64,000 nucleotides of DNA from Rhizophagus clarus (lineage: Eukaryota > Glomeromycota > Glomeromycetes > Glomerales > Glomeraceae), in contig BLAL01000073.1 of the NCBI GenBank assembly GCA_015698045.1, positions 124,001 through 188,000 of the forward strand, read 5' to 3'. Below, piece by piece: positions 32,817 to 45,312 of the stretch. A program made the translations under genes and the position numbers. The first letter of the stretch is position 1; every line of letters starts with the position of its first letter. The notes under the pieces were generated by a model. That model searched no databases and was not told where the DNA came from. It saw only the letters and a program-made list of their open reading frames with translations.

Positions 32817-35266
32817 TAGAACGATCTTTGACAAAAAAAAAAGGTGATAATTTTGTTTTTTTTTTGTCACATTTGTTGCATGAAATTATGAAGATCATAA
32901 TTTATATGTTCATTATACACGTTATCTCATCATCCGGTAAATCCGGTAATCGTAGAAAGATGAAAGATGCAACAAAATTCGTTAGATTTATCATACTAAC
33001 AAGATGCGTCAAATAATATATTTTTGATCTGTAGATACACTTCCTGCTCATAAATGTTATGTTTATCTTTTACAATTGACAGATAATGAAACGAGATTTT
33101 TGATATGATAAAATGTCAATTGTCAAAGAATCAGCTGCAGAAAGATAATACGTCTACGAATTATTAGACTACATAATCAATTATTTTACCAAAATAATTG
33201 GATACGTGTGATGAAGAACTGATATTTTATGAATTATGGGGATAATATCATTTTTTTATATTTGTTTTTTTTTTATTTTATAACAAATTTAAAATATTCG
33301 GATTAATGAAAAATTGAACAGTATAAAAATATCGATAATCATATGACCATACTTATTGCTCATAAATTCCTTGGTATTATTATCCATTTTTATTATAAAA
33401 ATTTCTTTTTTAGAGCGTAATTAAGACTAATGAATGATTCAAGAAGATTAAAATAATATGTACAATTCTAATAAATATCATCGCATAGCGTATAACTGCA
33501 TAACCATACGTATTTTTAGAAGTTCTGTAGTAATATTTATTTAATCTGTCTAGATTATTTCCAACGTACTTGTTTTCTTATTAAGCAAATTCATTATTCC
33601 AATACATCTTTGATATTATGAGTTGTCGCACTGGATTTTAAGCTAAAAGTTTAAATATTATTGTATTATAAAGATGAAAATATACTAAAAGAAATTGGCT
33701 GTAACATTGTTAAGAGTAACATTGTTAAGAGACACTTCTACAATTGCGCTTAAAAGTGTTCCTACTAAGAAAAAAAAATTCTTTTTGAAAAAAGTACATG
33801 CGATCAGTGGTTTTTCGTTATGCGGTACATCATAGTTCGCGTATAAGTCAAAATTTACTATGCTCACATAAAAAATAATTTGAGTTAATTTTGATTTTTT
33901 TTTACTCTTGTTTATTTTTAACATTAAATTTATTTTTATCAATTTTTAATATAACCATCTCATATGCGATTTCAATATCACGGCAGTGACAGCATCATAT
34001 GATCGCAAAAATTAATTTTCTAAAGTCCAATATTAAGCTTAATTTATGTTTCTTATTATTGGCGCCTTTAGATGATGAAGCATATAAATAAAATTATGAA
34101 AACCTTAATAACTTCATATCCGATCTGGAATTGTTGCTACCGTCACTTGATGACATGATCAATTGACACACGAAAATGATTTGAGACTCAGATATAACTT
34201 TTTAATATAATGATCAAGCGTGGCGTTGTTTATTCCAAATAGACTACATAAATTATTTTAAAATCAAGGTCAAGATCAAAATCAAGTATGATTGTTATCG
34301 TTTTACTCTTATAATTCAAACATTTATTCGGATCTCTCTTTGCATCATCATCTCTTAAAATCATGTTACAATTATTGATTTGGAAGTTATGCAAAATTTA
34401 TTTCTTCAGATTTGTTAATATAAGAATATGAAATATTTTATATTAACGGTTAATTATATTAGGGAATTTAATCGAGTTAGCCATTCTCGATCGTTAACTG
34501 GTTCGAATCAATGTTTGCTGAACTTGACATATCGTCGATCGGTTAATTAAATTTATAGTTCGGCCAAAATTAAATCTGGATGATCAGTAATCACATGTCA
34601 TTTTGCTAATTTCTCGAAAGTGATGCGGTAAAAGTTTTTGATATTATCGATAAATAATTCATTACTAAATTTGATTTTAATCTTATGATCTAGCATATTT
34701 CAATAATACACTGAACGCGAATTTTTTTTTTTTTTAATTTACATGGGTAAAAAAAAAAGCATAATTTGTTTTAAAAAAAATGTAATGTTGATTTGAATTA
34801 TGTTTTTGAAATTGAAATTTTTTTTTTTATCTTTGCTAATTTTGTAAAAATTATAATCCTTTACTTTCTTTGAATTATTGGTAAAAAAATTTCAAAAAAA
34901 AAATGACTCTTCTTGAATATTTAATATAGGTAGATGTGATCATAATTAATCTTATTAATTACAATAATTTTGTATTTTCAAACCATTTTTATTTAGTAAA
35001 CATTACTGAGTTCTGCGGCAACAACGTGGAACGAATCGGAAAATTTCGTAGCGAGGAGATATTTTTAACATTTCTTAGTAATTAAAATTAAGGGGGGCTT
35101 ATGTCGGTTTTACCAAATTTAATAAAGATCTACGGCAATCAATTTTTTGATTCGAGAAATCGATTATAATATAAAATATATAAGGAAATAAGAAAGGTAG
35201 AATGATTCAAATGATTCATTTCAAACGAAATTTTTTTTTATTTTGTTCTTAACAATTAAAAAAAAA
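32817..35266. other. boundary region between kinase and BTB halves
   Basis: AT-rich with many homopolymer runs. A possible scrap of kinase exon 2 on the minus strand near 33620-33655 (TTAGCTTAAAATCCAG...) is the last trace of the kinase family; BTB genes begin after this. Small open frames (32828-33016, 33685-33942) lack support. Confidence 0.5.
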
Positions 35267-36801
35267 ATGGATTATGATGAATTTTTACCAAAATTATCTC
35301 AAAATTATCTCGAAATTTTGAATGATGAAGAATATTTTGATATTACAATTGAAGTTGGTAATGATCCTAACGTAAAAATTTTTCGGGCTCATATGGTTAT
35401 CTTAAATTATCGTTCCCCTTATTTGAGAAGAATTTTATCAACTAATAAAAAGAAAAATGATGGAACTTTAACACATATTAAATTATCAAATATTTTGCCA
35501 GAAATTTTTCAAGCAATTTTAACGTAAGAAAGAATTATTAAAGATGTATCATTTTTTTTTTTTTTTTTAAAAAAAAAATAATCATTTATTAATTTTTTTT
35601 TTTTTTTTTTATTTATATTTTTAGGTATATTTATGGAGGTAGACTTTCTTTGACGAAATATGATACTCCTGATATTCTTAAAATTTTGATTGCAGCTAGT
35701 GAATTAAATCTTCAAGAACTAGTTATTCATTTACAATCATTTTTGATTCAAATCAAGGCAAACTGGATTGAACGAAATTTTAATCTGGTGTATCAAACAA
35801 GCTTCGAATGTGATTCTTTCTTGGATCTCCAACAATTTTGCAGAAAGTTAATAATTAGGCAACCGGAAAAAATTTTTAATTCACCTGATTTTACTTCTCT
35901 TCCGGAAAAAACTTTGATCTCTCTTGTTCAACAAGATAATCTTCAGATGAGTGAAGTTCAGGTATGGGAACATGTGCTTAAGTGGGGTATTGCCAAAAAT
36001 CCAGAACTATCTTCAGATCCTTCAAGTTATTCAGATGATGAATTTAATACTTTAAAAGATACTATACACAGGTGTATTCCTTTTATTAAATTTTTAAAAT
36101 TTACTCCCAAAGAATTTTTGAATAAAGCATATCCATATAGAAAGATTTTACCTGGAGAGTTATTTGATAATTTAATTGCATATTTTTTGGATAATGATTA
36201 CAACCCAAATAAAAGGTCAGAACCACAACAAGTCGTGAAGTCCAGTCCTAAAGGTATAAATTCAAAGATTATTACATTTCAACATGCTAAATTGATCTCA
36301 AAATGGATTGATAGATTAAGGACTATGGACGAGTTAAAAAATTTATATGAATTCAAATTAATTTTTCGTGGATCTCGTGATGGATTTTCAGCTGAAAAGT
36401 TTCATAAAATTTGTGATAATCAATCTCGTACTGTGACGGTTATCAAAGTGAAAGACAGCAATGAAATTCTTGGAGGGTATAATCCGATTAAATGGGATTC
36501 TAGATATAGTTATAACTGTTATGGTACTACTAGAGATAGTTTTATATTCTCCTTCGTGGATAAAAGTAACGTTAGAGATTATGTTCTGAGTCGGGTGAAG
36601 AATGAAAAGCAAGCTATGAATTATTTGCCTCATCATGGTCCTTCATTTGGTCCTGATGATCTTGTAATATATGGAGGACGTGAACATTCTTTTAACAATG
36701 ACCACAGCTATTGTAAAAAAATGTCATATGAAAAACAGATTAGGGAAACTGAAGAGAAATTTTCTGTGGAAGAATATGAAGTATTTCAGATTAGTACATA
36801 A
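35267..36801 (+). CDS. BTB-BACK-TLDc protein 1
   Basis: Two exons (35267-35523 and 35625-36801, phase-2 intron at ILT|YIYGG) give 477 residues. The N-terminal BTB/POZ domain (FLPKLSQNYLEIL...VKIFRAHMVILNYRSPYLRR) runs to about residue 110. A BACK-like helical region follows (QVWEHVLKWGIAKNP) to about 215. From about residue 295 comes a TLDc domain (ISKWIDRL, FKLIFRGSRDGF, CDNQSRTVTVIK, EILGGYNP, DSFIFSF, GPSFG, EEYEVFQI). BTB-BACK proteins often serve as Cullin-3 substrate adaptors; TLDc proteins elsewhere affect V-ATPase or oxidative-stress resistance. The role here is unknown. It is the only plus-strand member, tail-to-tail with the next gene. ATG 35267 is used because the frame upstream has only a TTG codon. 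Confidence 0.9.
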
Positions 36802-37777
36802 TTATTAATGTCTTTCGTACAATTAAAATGTTCTATCGCTGAGTGCTTAAAGTTAATAAAAAAGAATTATATACGTTCAAAATGATATTTTATAAAGATG
36901 TAATTGAAAATATTTTCTAACAACTAATAAACATTATTTTGTTTCGGAGCCATCTTAAGTAAGGTTAATCTCAGACGAAATAGTAGAAACTTTATCTAAG
37001 TTTCATCATCATATAAAAGTTAAATAAAACAGACAGTCAAATTTTTTATGGGAAACAGATTAACATATCAGAAAAAGAAGCAAAGGATAAGACGCTAGTT
37101 ATTTTAATGAACAAAAAAATATTTTTATTTATTTAGTACAACAAATTTAAAGTTACAACATCACGATTCACGATTGTACATTTGTTCACTTAAATATGAT
37201 GACGCACCTCAAAACTGGATTTGAAAGATCATCGTAAATTCGTAACGATATCTTGACTCACTTTTATTTTTATTAAAAGAATTTTAGGGAGCTTTTGTTC
37301 AAAATAGAAAATTATATTGTAGTATGAAGCGAAATGAGACGAAGAAATTCACTTTTCGAGTACCGTATACAGGATCACGCTGACATTGATTATCAAATAT
37401 TATTAGATCAATAAGATCAATATTCACCGTAGTAGTTTTTTTTGACAATTTTATTTGGATATTTCAGGATTTTCATCGGTTTCATCGGTTCATATGAACC
37501 TTTTATAATATATTTTCAAGTAGATTTTTCCGTTATTTCATGCTGTGGCGACTACGTGATTTTTATATATTTATATTTATTTCTAGTGTTTATATATAAT
37601 TTTAACCTAGTGCATGACAATTCTAACTTTACAACTTTTATCACTACAGATTGATATCCATTTAACAGACCTTTTTTTACAAGAAAAAAATATTGATGCC
37701 GCACCAAACTGATAATTATTTAATTCAAAAAGTATTTATATTGTAAAAGCCACATCTTTTTTGATAAACTATTTTAA
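36802..37777. other. intergenic between convergent BTB genes 1 and 2
   Basis: Positions 36950-37270 resemble the 3' flanks of other BTB genes (for example GTTCACTTAAAT-TGATGACGCACCTCA, also near 49494 and 53528). No gene. Confidence 0.6.
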
Positions 37778-39305
37778 TCAATTATCATTTATGATCTGAA
37801 ATACTTCATAATCTTCTAAAGAAAATAAACCACTTATCTTTCTGATTAATTTTTTATAAGATGAATTAACACAACAACCAGTTTTACCACCCCTTAAAGA
37901 AATTACAGAACCATCATATATTTTAAGGTCTCCATTACCGAATGATAGTCCGTAATAATGCCAATAATTTATAGCACAATCGATAAATTTCACACGACTA
38001 ATAATACAATTTTCAATATTTTCTTTATCCTCAAAAGAGAAGATAAAACTATCTATAGTAGTATTATAACGACTGGTAATACCATACTCATTTTTCCATT
38101 CAATCGGATTATATCCTCCAAGAATTTCATCGGTGTCTTTCACTTTAATAATTGTTACAGTACGAGCTTGATTATCACATAATTCATGAAATCGTTCAGC
38201 TTTAAATCCATCACGAGATCCACGAAAAATTAATTTGAATTCGTATAAATTTTTCGACTCATCTGTAATTTCTAGTCCATCAATCCATTTTGAGATTATT
38301 TCGACATGTTGAGTTGAAATTATTTTAGAATCAATAACTTTTTTAATTGATCTACGATTACTATTCAAAATATTTTTTTCGTTGGTCTATAATTATTATT
38401 CAAAAATAATTTTAATAAATCTATATATAACTCATTTGGTAGAATTTTTCTATAAGGAAACACATTATTCAAAAATTCTCTTGAGGTTAAATTAAAAAAT
38501 TTCATAAAAGGAATACAATGTTGCAAAGTATCTTTTAAAACGTTAAAATCATCATTTGAATAATTTGAAGGATCTGATGAAAGTTCAGAATTTTGAGCAA
38601 TACCCCATTTAAGAACGTACTCCCAAACTTTAACTTCATTCATTTGAATTTTATCATGACGAATAAGAGAGATTAAAGCTTTTTCTGAAATTGAAGTAAA
38701 ATCAGGTAAATTAAAAATTCTTTCTGGATATTTAGATATTAATTCTGAAAAAAAAATTTGAAGGTCCAAGAAAGTATCATTTTCAAGGCTCATCTGATAT
38801 ATTAAATTAAAATTTTGTTCTAACCAATTTTCTTTGTTTTTAATTAAAAATGATTGTAAATGGGGAATTAATTCTTGAAGACTTAATTCATTAGCAACAA
38901 CCAAGATTTTAACAATATCTAAAATATCATAATCTACTAAAGAAATTTCTCCACCATAAATATACCTAAATAAAAAAAAAATTGTCAAAAAAAAATTTGT
39001 CAAAAAAAAAAAAAAAAAAAAAAAAACGTATACAAACTTATTTCTTACCTTAAAATAATTTGAAAGATTTCAGGTAAAATATTTGGTAATTTAATATGTG
39101 TTAAAGTTCCATCATTTTTCTTTTTATTTGTTGATAAAATTCTTCTCAAATAAGGAGAACGATAATTTAAAATAACCATGTGAGCACGAAATATTTTTAC
39201 ATCAGGGTCATTACCAACTTCAACTGTAATATCATAATATTCTTCATCATTCAAAATTTCGAGTAAATTTTGAGATAATTTTGATAAAAATTTATTGTTA
39301 GTCAT
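37778..39305 (-). CDS. BTB-BACK-TLDc protein 2, with a frameshift
   Basis: Exon 1 is 39305-39049 (BTB) and exon 2 is 38965-37778. In exon 2 the frame breaks in a seven-A run at about 38374-38380 (minus strand), in the linker between BACK and TLDc. The upstream part ends in a stop at 38365 and the TLDc part continues in another frame to 37778. Both halves are otherwise well conserved (FVANEL-type BACK, FRGSRDGF, CDNQARTVTIIK, EILGGYNP, LSFGNGDL). The closest paralogue is protein 8 (NNNY-PTK linker). A one-event homopolymer slip could be a recent null allele or a sequencing error. A BTB-BACK-only product of about 290 residues is possible. Confidence 0.75.
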
Positions 39306-39344
39306 TATAATTGTCAATATTAAAATTAAAGAAGAGAGAATACA

Positions 39345-39415
39345 ACTGAAGGTATTGCCGATCCTAATTTGTGAAATTATTTAACCTTATATTACAAACC
39401 TTTGTAGCACTTAAT
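39345..39415 (-). promoter_or_regulatory. conserved BTB-family core promoter
   Basis: The minus strand reads TACAAAGGTTTGTAATATAAGGTTAAAT, then TTTCACAAATTAGGAT, about 45-95 bp before the ATG of BTB protein 2. The block recurs upstream of the other minus-strand BTB genes. Confidence 0.5.
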
Positions 39416-39441
39416 CAGTTAGTATTAACCACAGTTTAATT

Positions 39442-39820
39442 TATACATGTTGCCGAAATGTTAAAGCTTCAAAGTATATGAAAAAAAATCATCTGAAATT
39501 TTGCAGAAATTTTGATCAGATCCCAGAGATCATAGGAAAGTCTTCAGATAATTTCGGCTCTATTTGCAACAATTTCGGCCAAGCTTATTATTTAATTTCG
39601 GACTTCTAATTTTACTAATTAATTCACGTGGCTGAAATTAATAGGCCTAGCCGAAAATGTTGTAGATCTAGCAGAACTGGCCGAAACTCATTAGATGGTA
39701 AACAATAATCTGGCCAAACAATCTGAGGCTTAGACGAAGTTTCTGCCAGATTATGGGTAACTTATGCTTTAGGGGCCGAAATTGTCCGAAATTGGAGAAA
39801 ACATTTCGGCAACATGTATA
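39442..39820. mobile_element. hAT-like MITE, 379 bp, perfect 21-bp TIRs
   Basis: The two ends are perfect 21-bp inverted repeats starting TATACATGTTGCCGAAATG, flanked by an exact 8-bp duplication GTTTAATT (39434-39441 and 39821-39828). The interior repeats the TTTCGGC/GCCGAAA word in both orientations. No coding capacity. A degenerate relative rich in the same word may lie at 40610-40910. Confidence 0.85.
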
Positions 39821-39828
39821 GTTTAATT

Positions 39829-41616
39829 AGGTTAATTAGTCAGTAATATAATATTTTTATCGATTTTTTTTTTTTTCGAAGGAAAATTTCGAAATTTGCT
39901 GGCAATGCATAATAATATTTACATATGCATCAAAGCCACTATTATCTAATATCGTAAAGACCTATCTAATAAATCTAACAAAAATTATGAGTTAAGTTCT
40001 ATTACTGAAATTTTTAAATACGTTAATATCTAAAAATATTTGGCCCAAATGGTATAATTGGTATGCTGTAGTTGGCTCTGTCTTAAAAAATTTTCAGAAA
40101 CATGATTTTGATGAATCAGATTTAACTTGTGAAAAATTTACCTTAGAAAATTTTCACATTTATTTTTCAAGGTTTGTAGTTTATAAAAAAAAATTGCAAA
40201 AAAACGTTTACTAAAAATATTTACTTTAGTCAAATCTTTATATTATTTAGTAATTTTAATAAACAATTTTTATTATATTAAATAACAAAAATTTGATAAT
40301 TCTTTCTTATACTCCCAAGTTTTTTCAATGTATCTACTATGTATTTACTATATTGAATATTGAAAATACACGTTTTTTTATTTTTAAAACATGAAAATGG
40401 AAATCTAAAGTAACTAAAAAAATTATTTTTACAATGATATTTTTAATTGAAAAATATTTCTAATAAATATTATCTGTTATTTAAAAGAATGTACAATATA
40501 AAAATTATTGTCTTAAGAATAAGTTATACGTTGAGTCATCAATTAATTTTTGACGATATACTGGAAGCTTCATTTAAATTCCATCAACAAAAACGTATAA
40601 TCTACTATCTAGCCGAAACTTTTTTTTTCTCAATTTCGGCCGCATTCCGGCTCAAAAGTAAAAGCCAATTGTAGTCATATGCAATAATTTTTTTTTTGAC
40701 CTTGCCTCAACTAATTTGATCTACAATAATTTCGGCTATGACTTCAAAGCAAGATTCAACTATATTAAATGCTGGGTGAAATTCTACAAGTGGTCGAAAT
40801 TCTTCATAAGTCTTGCATTTTTCTTCAGATTTGAATTAACCTATCTGAATCGCAGCTCTACGATTTGCTTTGAAGAATTTGTCATGTGCCGAAACAGCTG
40901 AAATATTTCGCCCATATATATATTCAATATCCGAGTTCTGATTTCCCGATCGATTATTCAGTAATCACTCCTACCTCGGTTACTTCAGCGAAAGTATGAA
41001 TTAATAAAAGATTAAAACAAACACATTCGTCATTTTTGAGTACTCAAGTTGTTAAAATTGATAGAGGTTGTTCAACTTTTATTTCATGGACAGCAGGTTA
41101 ATATAGCATATTGAAAAAAAGCTAAAAGAAAAGATGCAAATTAATTAATTATAATTAAAACAGAATTACAATATCGCAACTAAACCTTTTTTTCGCTTAT
41201 GAATTTCAGGCCGGTTTTAAAAGGACAGTCTAACTCACTTCTACATTAGTCAAAACGAAATGAGTTTAAGATATTATCGTTTTATAAAATCTTATTAGGA
41301 ACTTCTCAACATCATCAATGCTAACAACCGTTAACACTTCAATTTGCCTTGTTTTTTTTTTATAGTAGGTAGGTTAAGAGCAAATTTATTAAAAATCAAT
41401 CATGCAAATGAGAATTTATATAGTGATTTATTATTTCTAGTTCTTAATCTCGCACCAGAATAAAGCTTAATTTGTTACGTAATATTATAACTTCGTTATT
41501 CTTTACAAGTTTTATTTATACAGTATATTAAACATTCAAATATTGTGTCAAAATATTAGAATATTTAATCATGTACAAACTTTTAAATAATACACGCAAA
41601 CTTGAATTTTGACAAA
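39829..41616. other. intergenic between BTB genes 2 and 3
   Basis: AT-rich. It contains 3'-flank fragments shared with other BTB units (AAATGGTATAATTGGTATG near 40066; GATATACTGGAAGCTTCAT near 40555) and the TTTCGGC-rich stretch at 40610-40910. From about 41270 it forms the start of a duplicated BTB unit. Confidence 0.5.
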
Positions 41617-43152
41617 CTATTTTAATCGAATATCGTTCATAACCTGAAATACTTCATATTCTTCTACAGAAAAATGTTCTTCCGTCTTTCTGATCTGCTT
41701 TTCATAAGATGTTTTAATACAATAACTGGTTTTATTACATAAAGAAACTTCACCTCGATGATCACCTCCGTATATTGTAAGGTCTCCACCACCAAATGAT
41801 GGTCCATATATATTACAATACCCTACAGCGCGTGCTTTATTCTGTACTCGGCTAATTAGACAAGTTTCAATATTTTCTTTATTCAAAAAAGAGAAAATAA
41901 AACTATCTCTAGTAGTACCATATTTAATAAAAATATTACGGTTATTTTTCCATTCAATCGGATTATATCCTCCAAGAATTTCAGTGCTGTCTCTCACTTT
42001 GATAATCGTTACAGTACGAGATTGATTATCACAAATTTTATGAAAATCATCGGCTGTAAATCCATCACGAGATCCACGAAAAATTAATTTAAATTCATAT
42101 GAATTTTTTAACTCATCTGTATTCTCCAATCTATCAATCCATTTTGAGATTAATTCAGCATGTTGAATTGTAATAATTTTTGAATCTATAATCTTGGATT
42201 CTATTTCTTTGATTACTTGCGGCTCTGTCCTCTGTGGTTCTGGCCTACCCAAAAAATATTTAATTGAATTTTCATATAACTCTTTAGGGAAAATCTTTTT
42301 GTATGGATACGCATTATCCAAGAATTCTTTAGAAGTAAATTTATTAAATTTAATGAAAGTAATACATCGCTTTAGAGTATCTTTTAAAGTATTAAAATCA
42401 TCATTTGAATAGTTTGAAGGGTCTGAAGGTAGTCCAGGATTTTGAGCAATACCCCATTCAAGTACATGTTCCCAAACTTGAGCTTCACTTATTTGAATTT
42501 TATCATGTTTAATAAGAGAGATTAAAACTTTTTCTGAAATTGAAGTAAAATCAGTTGAATTGAAAATTTTTTCTGGTTGCTTGGATATCAATTCTGTGCA
42601 AAATTTTTGAAGATCTAAGAAAGAATCATTTTCAAAGCTCGTTTGGTATATTAAATTAAAATTTTGCTTCATCCATTCTACTTTGTTTTTAATCAAAAAT
42701 GATTGTAAATAGGAAATTAGCTCTTGAAGACTTAGCTCATTAGCAGCAACCAAGATATTAAAAATATCTAAATTATTATATTCTTTCAAAGAAATTCTTC
42801 CACCATAAATATATCTAAATAAAAAAATAGTTAATAAAAAAAATTAAAACCCATTTATAAATTACTAACTTATTTATAATAATTTAGTTTAATACCTTAA
42901 AATTATTTGAAAGGTTTCAGGTAGAATATTCGGTAATTTAATATGTGTCAAAGTTTCATCATTCTTCTTTTTATTGGTTGATAGAATTCTTCTTAAATAA
43001 GAAGAACGATAATTTAAGATAACCATGTGAGCACGAAATATTCTTACGTTGGGGTCATTACCAACTTCAATTGTAATATCATAATATTCTTCGTCATCCA
43101 AAATTTCGAGTAAATTTTGGGATAGTTTTGGTAAAAATTCATTATCATCCAT
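41617..43152 (-). CDS. BTB-BACK-TLDc protein 3
   Basis: Exons 43152-42896 and 42814-41617 give 484 residues. BTB (FLPKLSQNLLEIL, EVGNDPNVRIFRAHMV), BACK (QVWEHVLEWGIAQNP) and TLDc (FRGSRDGF, CDNQSRTVTIIKVRD, EILGGYNP, DSFIFSF, YGPSFGGGDL, YEKQIRKTEE) are all complete. The BACK-TLDc linker is GRPEPQRTEPQVIKEIE, shared with protein 4, its tandem duplicate. Differences are spread through the protein with the clearest cluster in the TLDc segment around NRNIFIKYGTT. There is no sign of decay. Confidence 0.9.
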
Positions 43153-43194
43153 TATTATTGTCCAATATTAAAATAGTAAGAATAACAGATAAAG

Positions 43195-43262
43195 AGTACA
43201 AGAATTTTGACAATCCTCAATTTGTGAAATGACATAACTTTTATAGCTGATCTTTGTAACAC
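43195..43262 (-). promoter_or_regulatory. conserved BTB-family core promoter
   Basis: Minus strand: GTTACAAAGATCAGCTATAA, AAGTTATG, then TTTCACAAATTGAGGATTGT, about 45-110 bp before the ATG. The TATAAAAG core is at about 43238-43246. Confidence 0.5.
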
Positions 43263-43539
43263 AAAGTAATTGAAATCGGTTATATTAACTGCCGATTATC
43301 GTAAAGCGCTACATATAGTGTCTCCTTAAAAAGTATCCCACTTAAATAGTACCAGCAGGGTACTATATGCGGCGTTCTACGGTAATTAGCCAGTGATATA
43401 ATAATATAGGGTATTTTAAATAATGGTTTTTATGCGTTAATATTTTTTCAAATTTAACTTGATTTTCTTATTACAAAGCGATATTTATTTTATTAATAAC
43501 AGATTGGACTTACATAAGATAATCTGGCGAAATGAATTA

Positions 43540-44150
43540 TAGTAATGCAACTAATATCCTTTTCCTTTTCTATAGGGACCATAACTCCACAAAATACACG
43601 TTCATTTATTTATTCAATTGGATTATATCCTCCAAGAGCCTTTAACTTTAGTAATAATTGTTACAGTACGACATATTTCATGAAATTGTTTAGCTATAAA
43701 CCCACTATATCATTAGATCCACGTTATTTATATAGATTTTTTAGATCACCTGTATTCTCTAAATACTCAATTTTGAAATTAATTCAGCATGTTTAATTGT
43801 ATTAATTTTGGAATCAATCACTTTTTTAGTTAGTCTATAATTATCATTCAAAATAATTTTTTAGTTTGTTTATAATTATTATTTAAAAAATATTAAAGTT
43901 GATATATATTAAATTAGGTAGAAATTTTCTGCTATAGGAAACATCTTATTTAAAAAATTCTCTTGAAGTTAAATTAAAGAACCTTATAAAGAGAATATGT
44001 TTCTGTAAAACGTTAAAATCATAACTTGAAGGATCAGAATTTTGAGAAATATTCCATTTAAGTTTATACCTTCAAACTTGAACTTCATACATTTGAATTT
44101 TATCGTGACAAATAAAGGATTAAAACATTTACATTACGTAATTAACATTT
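43540..44150 (-). pseudogene. BACK-TLDc relic (duplication copy 1)
   Basis: The minus strand still shows LGGYNPIE-type, FHEIC, RSNDI-like and BACK-region fragments in several frames, in gene order, with many stops and deletions. No BTB exon remains. The same relic occurs at 47985-48340. Confidence 0.65.
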
Positions 44151-44420
44151 TGTGTAGTTTGATTTATTATGGCTATTTTAATAATTTGAAATTGTAGATT
44201 TTAACTTAAAGACGAGGTTTTGTCATTTTTTATAAATACTAAGGAAACCCTTTTTTGACAATAAAAATTACAAGCTACATCATAAAATTCTGTAAGTTTT
44301 ATACAAGATAAAAAATTTTGGTCCAAATGGTACTATCAGTGTTGGTTTTTGGACTATTGGACTTTTGGAACATTAGACCATTGAACTATAGACTTCGTCC
44401 AATAGCCACCATGCATTTAC

Positions 44421-44900
44421 AGTGGACGAAAAAAGTCTTCGGAATAATTTTTCCAGTCAATATCTAGCCGATAATTGACTTATAACTCATTAAAAATATA
44501 TAAGCTTTATATGGAAACAGGTCTGAAAAATATTTTTGTCTTAATACACAATGTGTGATTTTTTAATAAAAATTTGTGTTATAGTGTCTTAAAAAATCAT
44601 GAAATTTTCGATTAATGTAATTTAAAGTTTTTCAAATTTAAATTTAATTTTATCATTAATGTGCCATAAAAATTTTAACAGTTACGCTTTATGATTCAAC
44701 AAACAAAATAAAAAAAAAAATTATTAAATCTGGCTGGATATTTACCATGAAACTGCTTTTTAAAGTTGCTCAATTAGTCAAAATTAGCTAACTCATTTTT
44801 TTCCGATGATTTTTTGGGCGACTTTATATTTTAATAGACAGATAACATGTAGTCTGTTGCTAATATACTTTTGATATCTAATTTTTCACATCACACGGGG
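44421..44900. other. spacer between BTB duplication copies
   Basis: AT-rich with no gene; it ends at the MITE at 44901. Confidence 0.5.
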
Positions 44901-45044
44901 CAGTGATGTGCACTTGGAAGATTGGAAACACTCTTGGAAGCACTTTTGGAAGGGTTGGAAGCATAATTCCCTAATAAATTCATTTGGATTGGAAGCTTCC
45001 AATCGAATTTTATTTCATTGGAAGCATAAAATGCACATCACTAC
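44901..45044. mobile_element. short hAT-like MITE, about 144 bp
   Basis: Ends CAGTGATGTGCA and the complement of TAGTGATGTGCA. The flanks ACACGGGG (left) and ACAAGGGG (right) match at seven of eight positions, an aged 8-bp duplication. Inside, TTGGAAG and its complement repeat many times and can fold back. Confidence 0.7.
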
Positions 45045-45312
45045 ACAAGGGGTATATCCGCAAATTTTCACAAGTTTAAGATATTCACGTGGATCTTAAG
45101 TGTTTTATACAATCATATTAGGAACTTCTCAACATCGTCAATGCTAACAACTGTTAGCGTTTGTTTTTTTTTATAGTAGGTAGGTAAAAGCAAATTTATT
45201 AGAAATCAATCATAGCAAATGAGAATTTATAGTGATGAGTTATTACTTATATATTTGTACAAAACATTTAAATAATACACGGCTACACGCAAACTAGTTG
45301 AATTTTGATAAA

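Larger units (their letters stand above)
41270..44420. repeat. BTB tandem duplication, copy 1
   Basis: It aligns with about 45110-48630 from the downstream flank (ACTTCTCAACATC.TCAATGCTAACAAC), through the BTB gene and promoter, into a degenerate BTB relic, and up to the start of a hAT-like MITE (GGTACTATCAGTGTTGG, truncated here). This copy lacks the three insertions present at 47159-48251. Confidence 0.75.

Noticed and set aside
33600-33660. Additional kinase gene at 33.6 kb
   Set aside because: Only a scrap resembling the start of exon 2 is present; too short to call even a firm pseudogene.
35243-35266. Earlier start for BTB protein 1
   Set aside because: The upstream in-frame start is TTG; ATG 35267 aligns with the ATG of all paralogues. 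The same reasoning rejects the longer starts of proteins 2 and 8.
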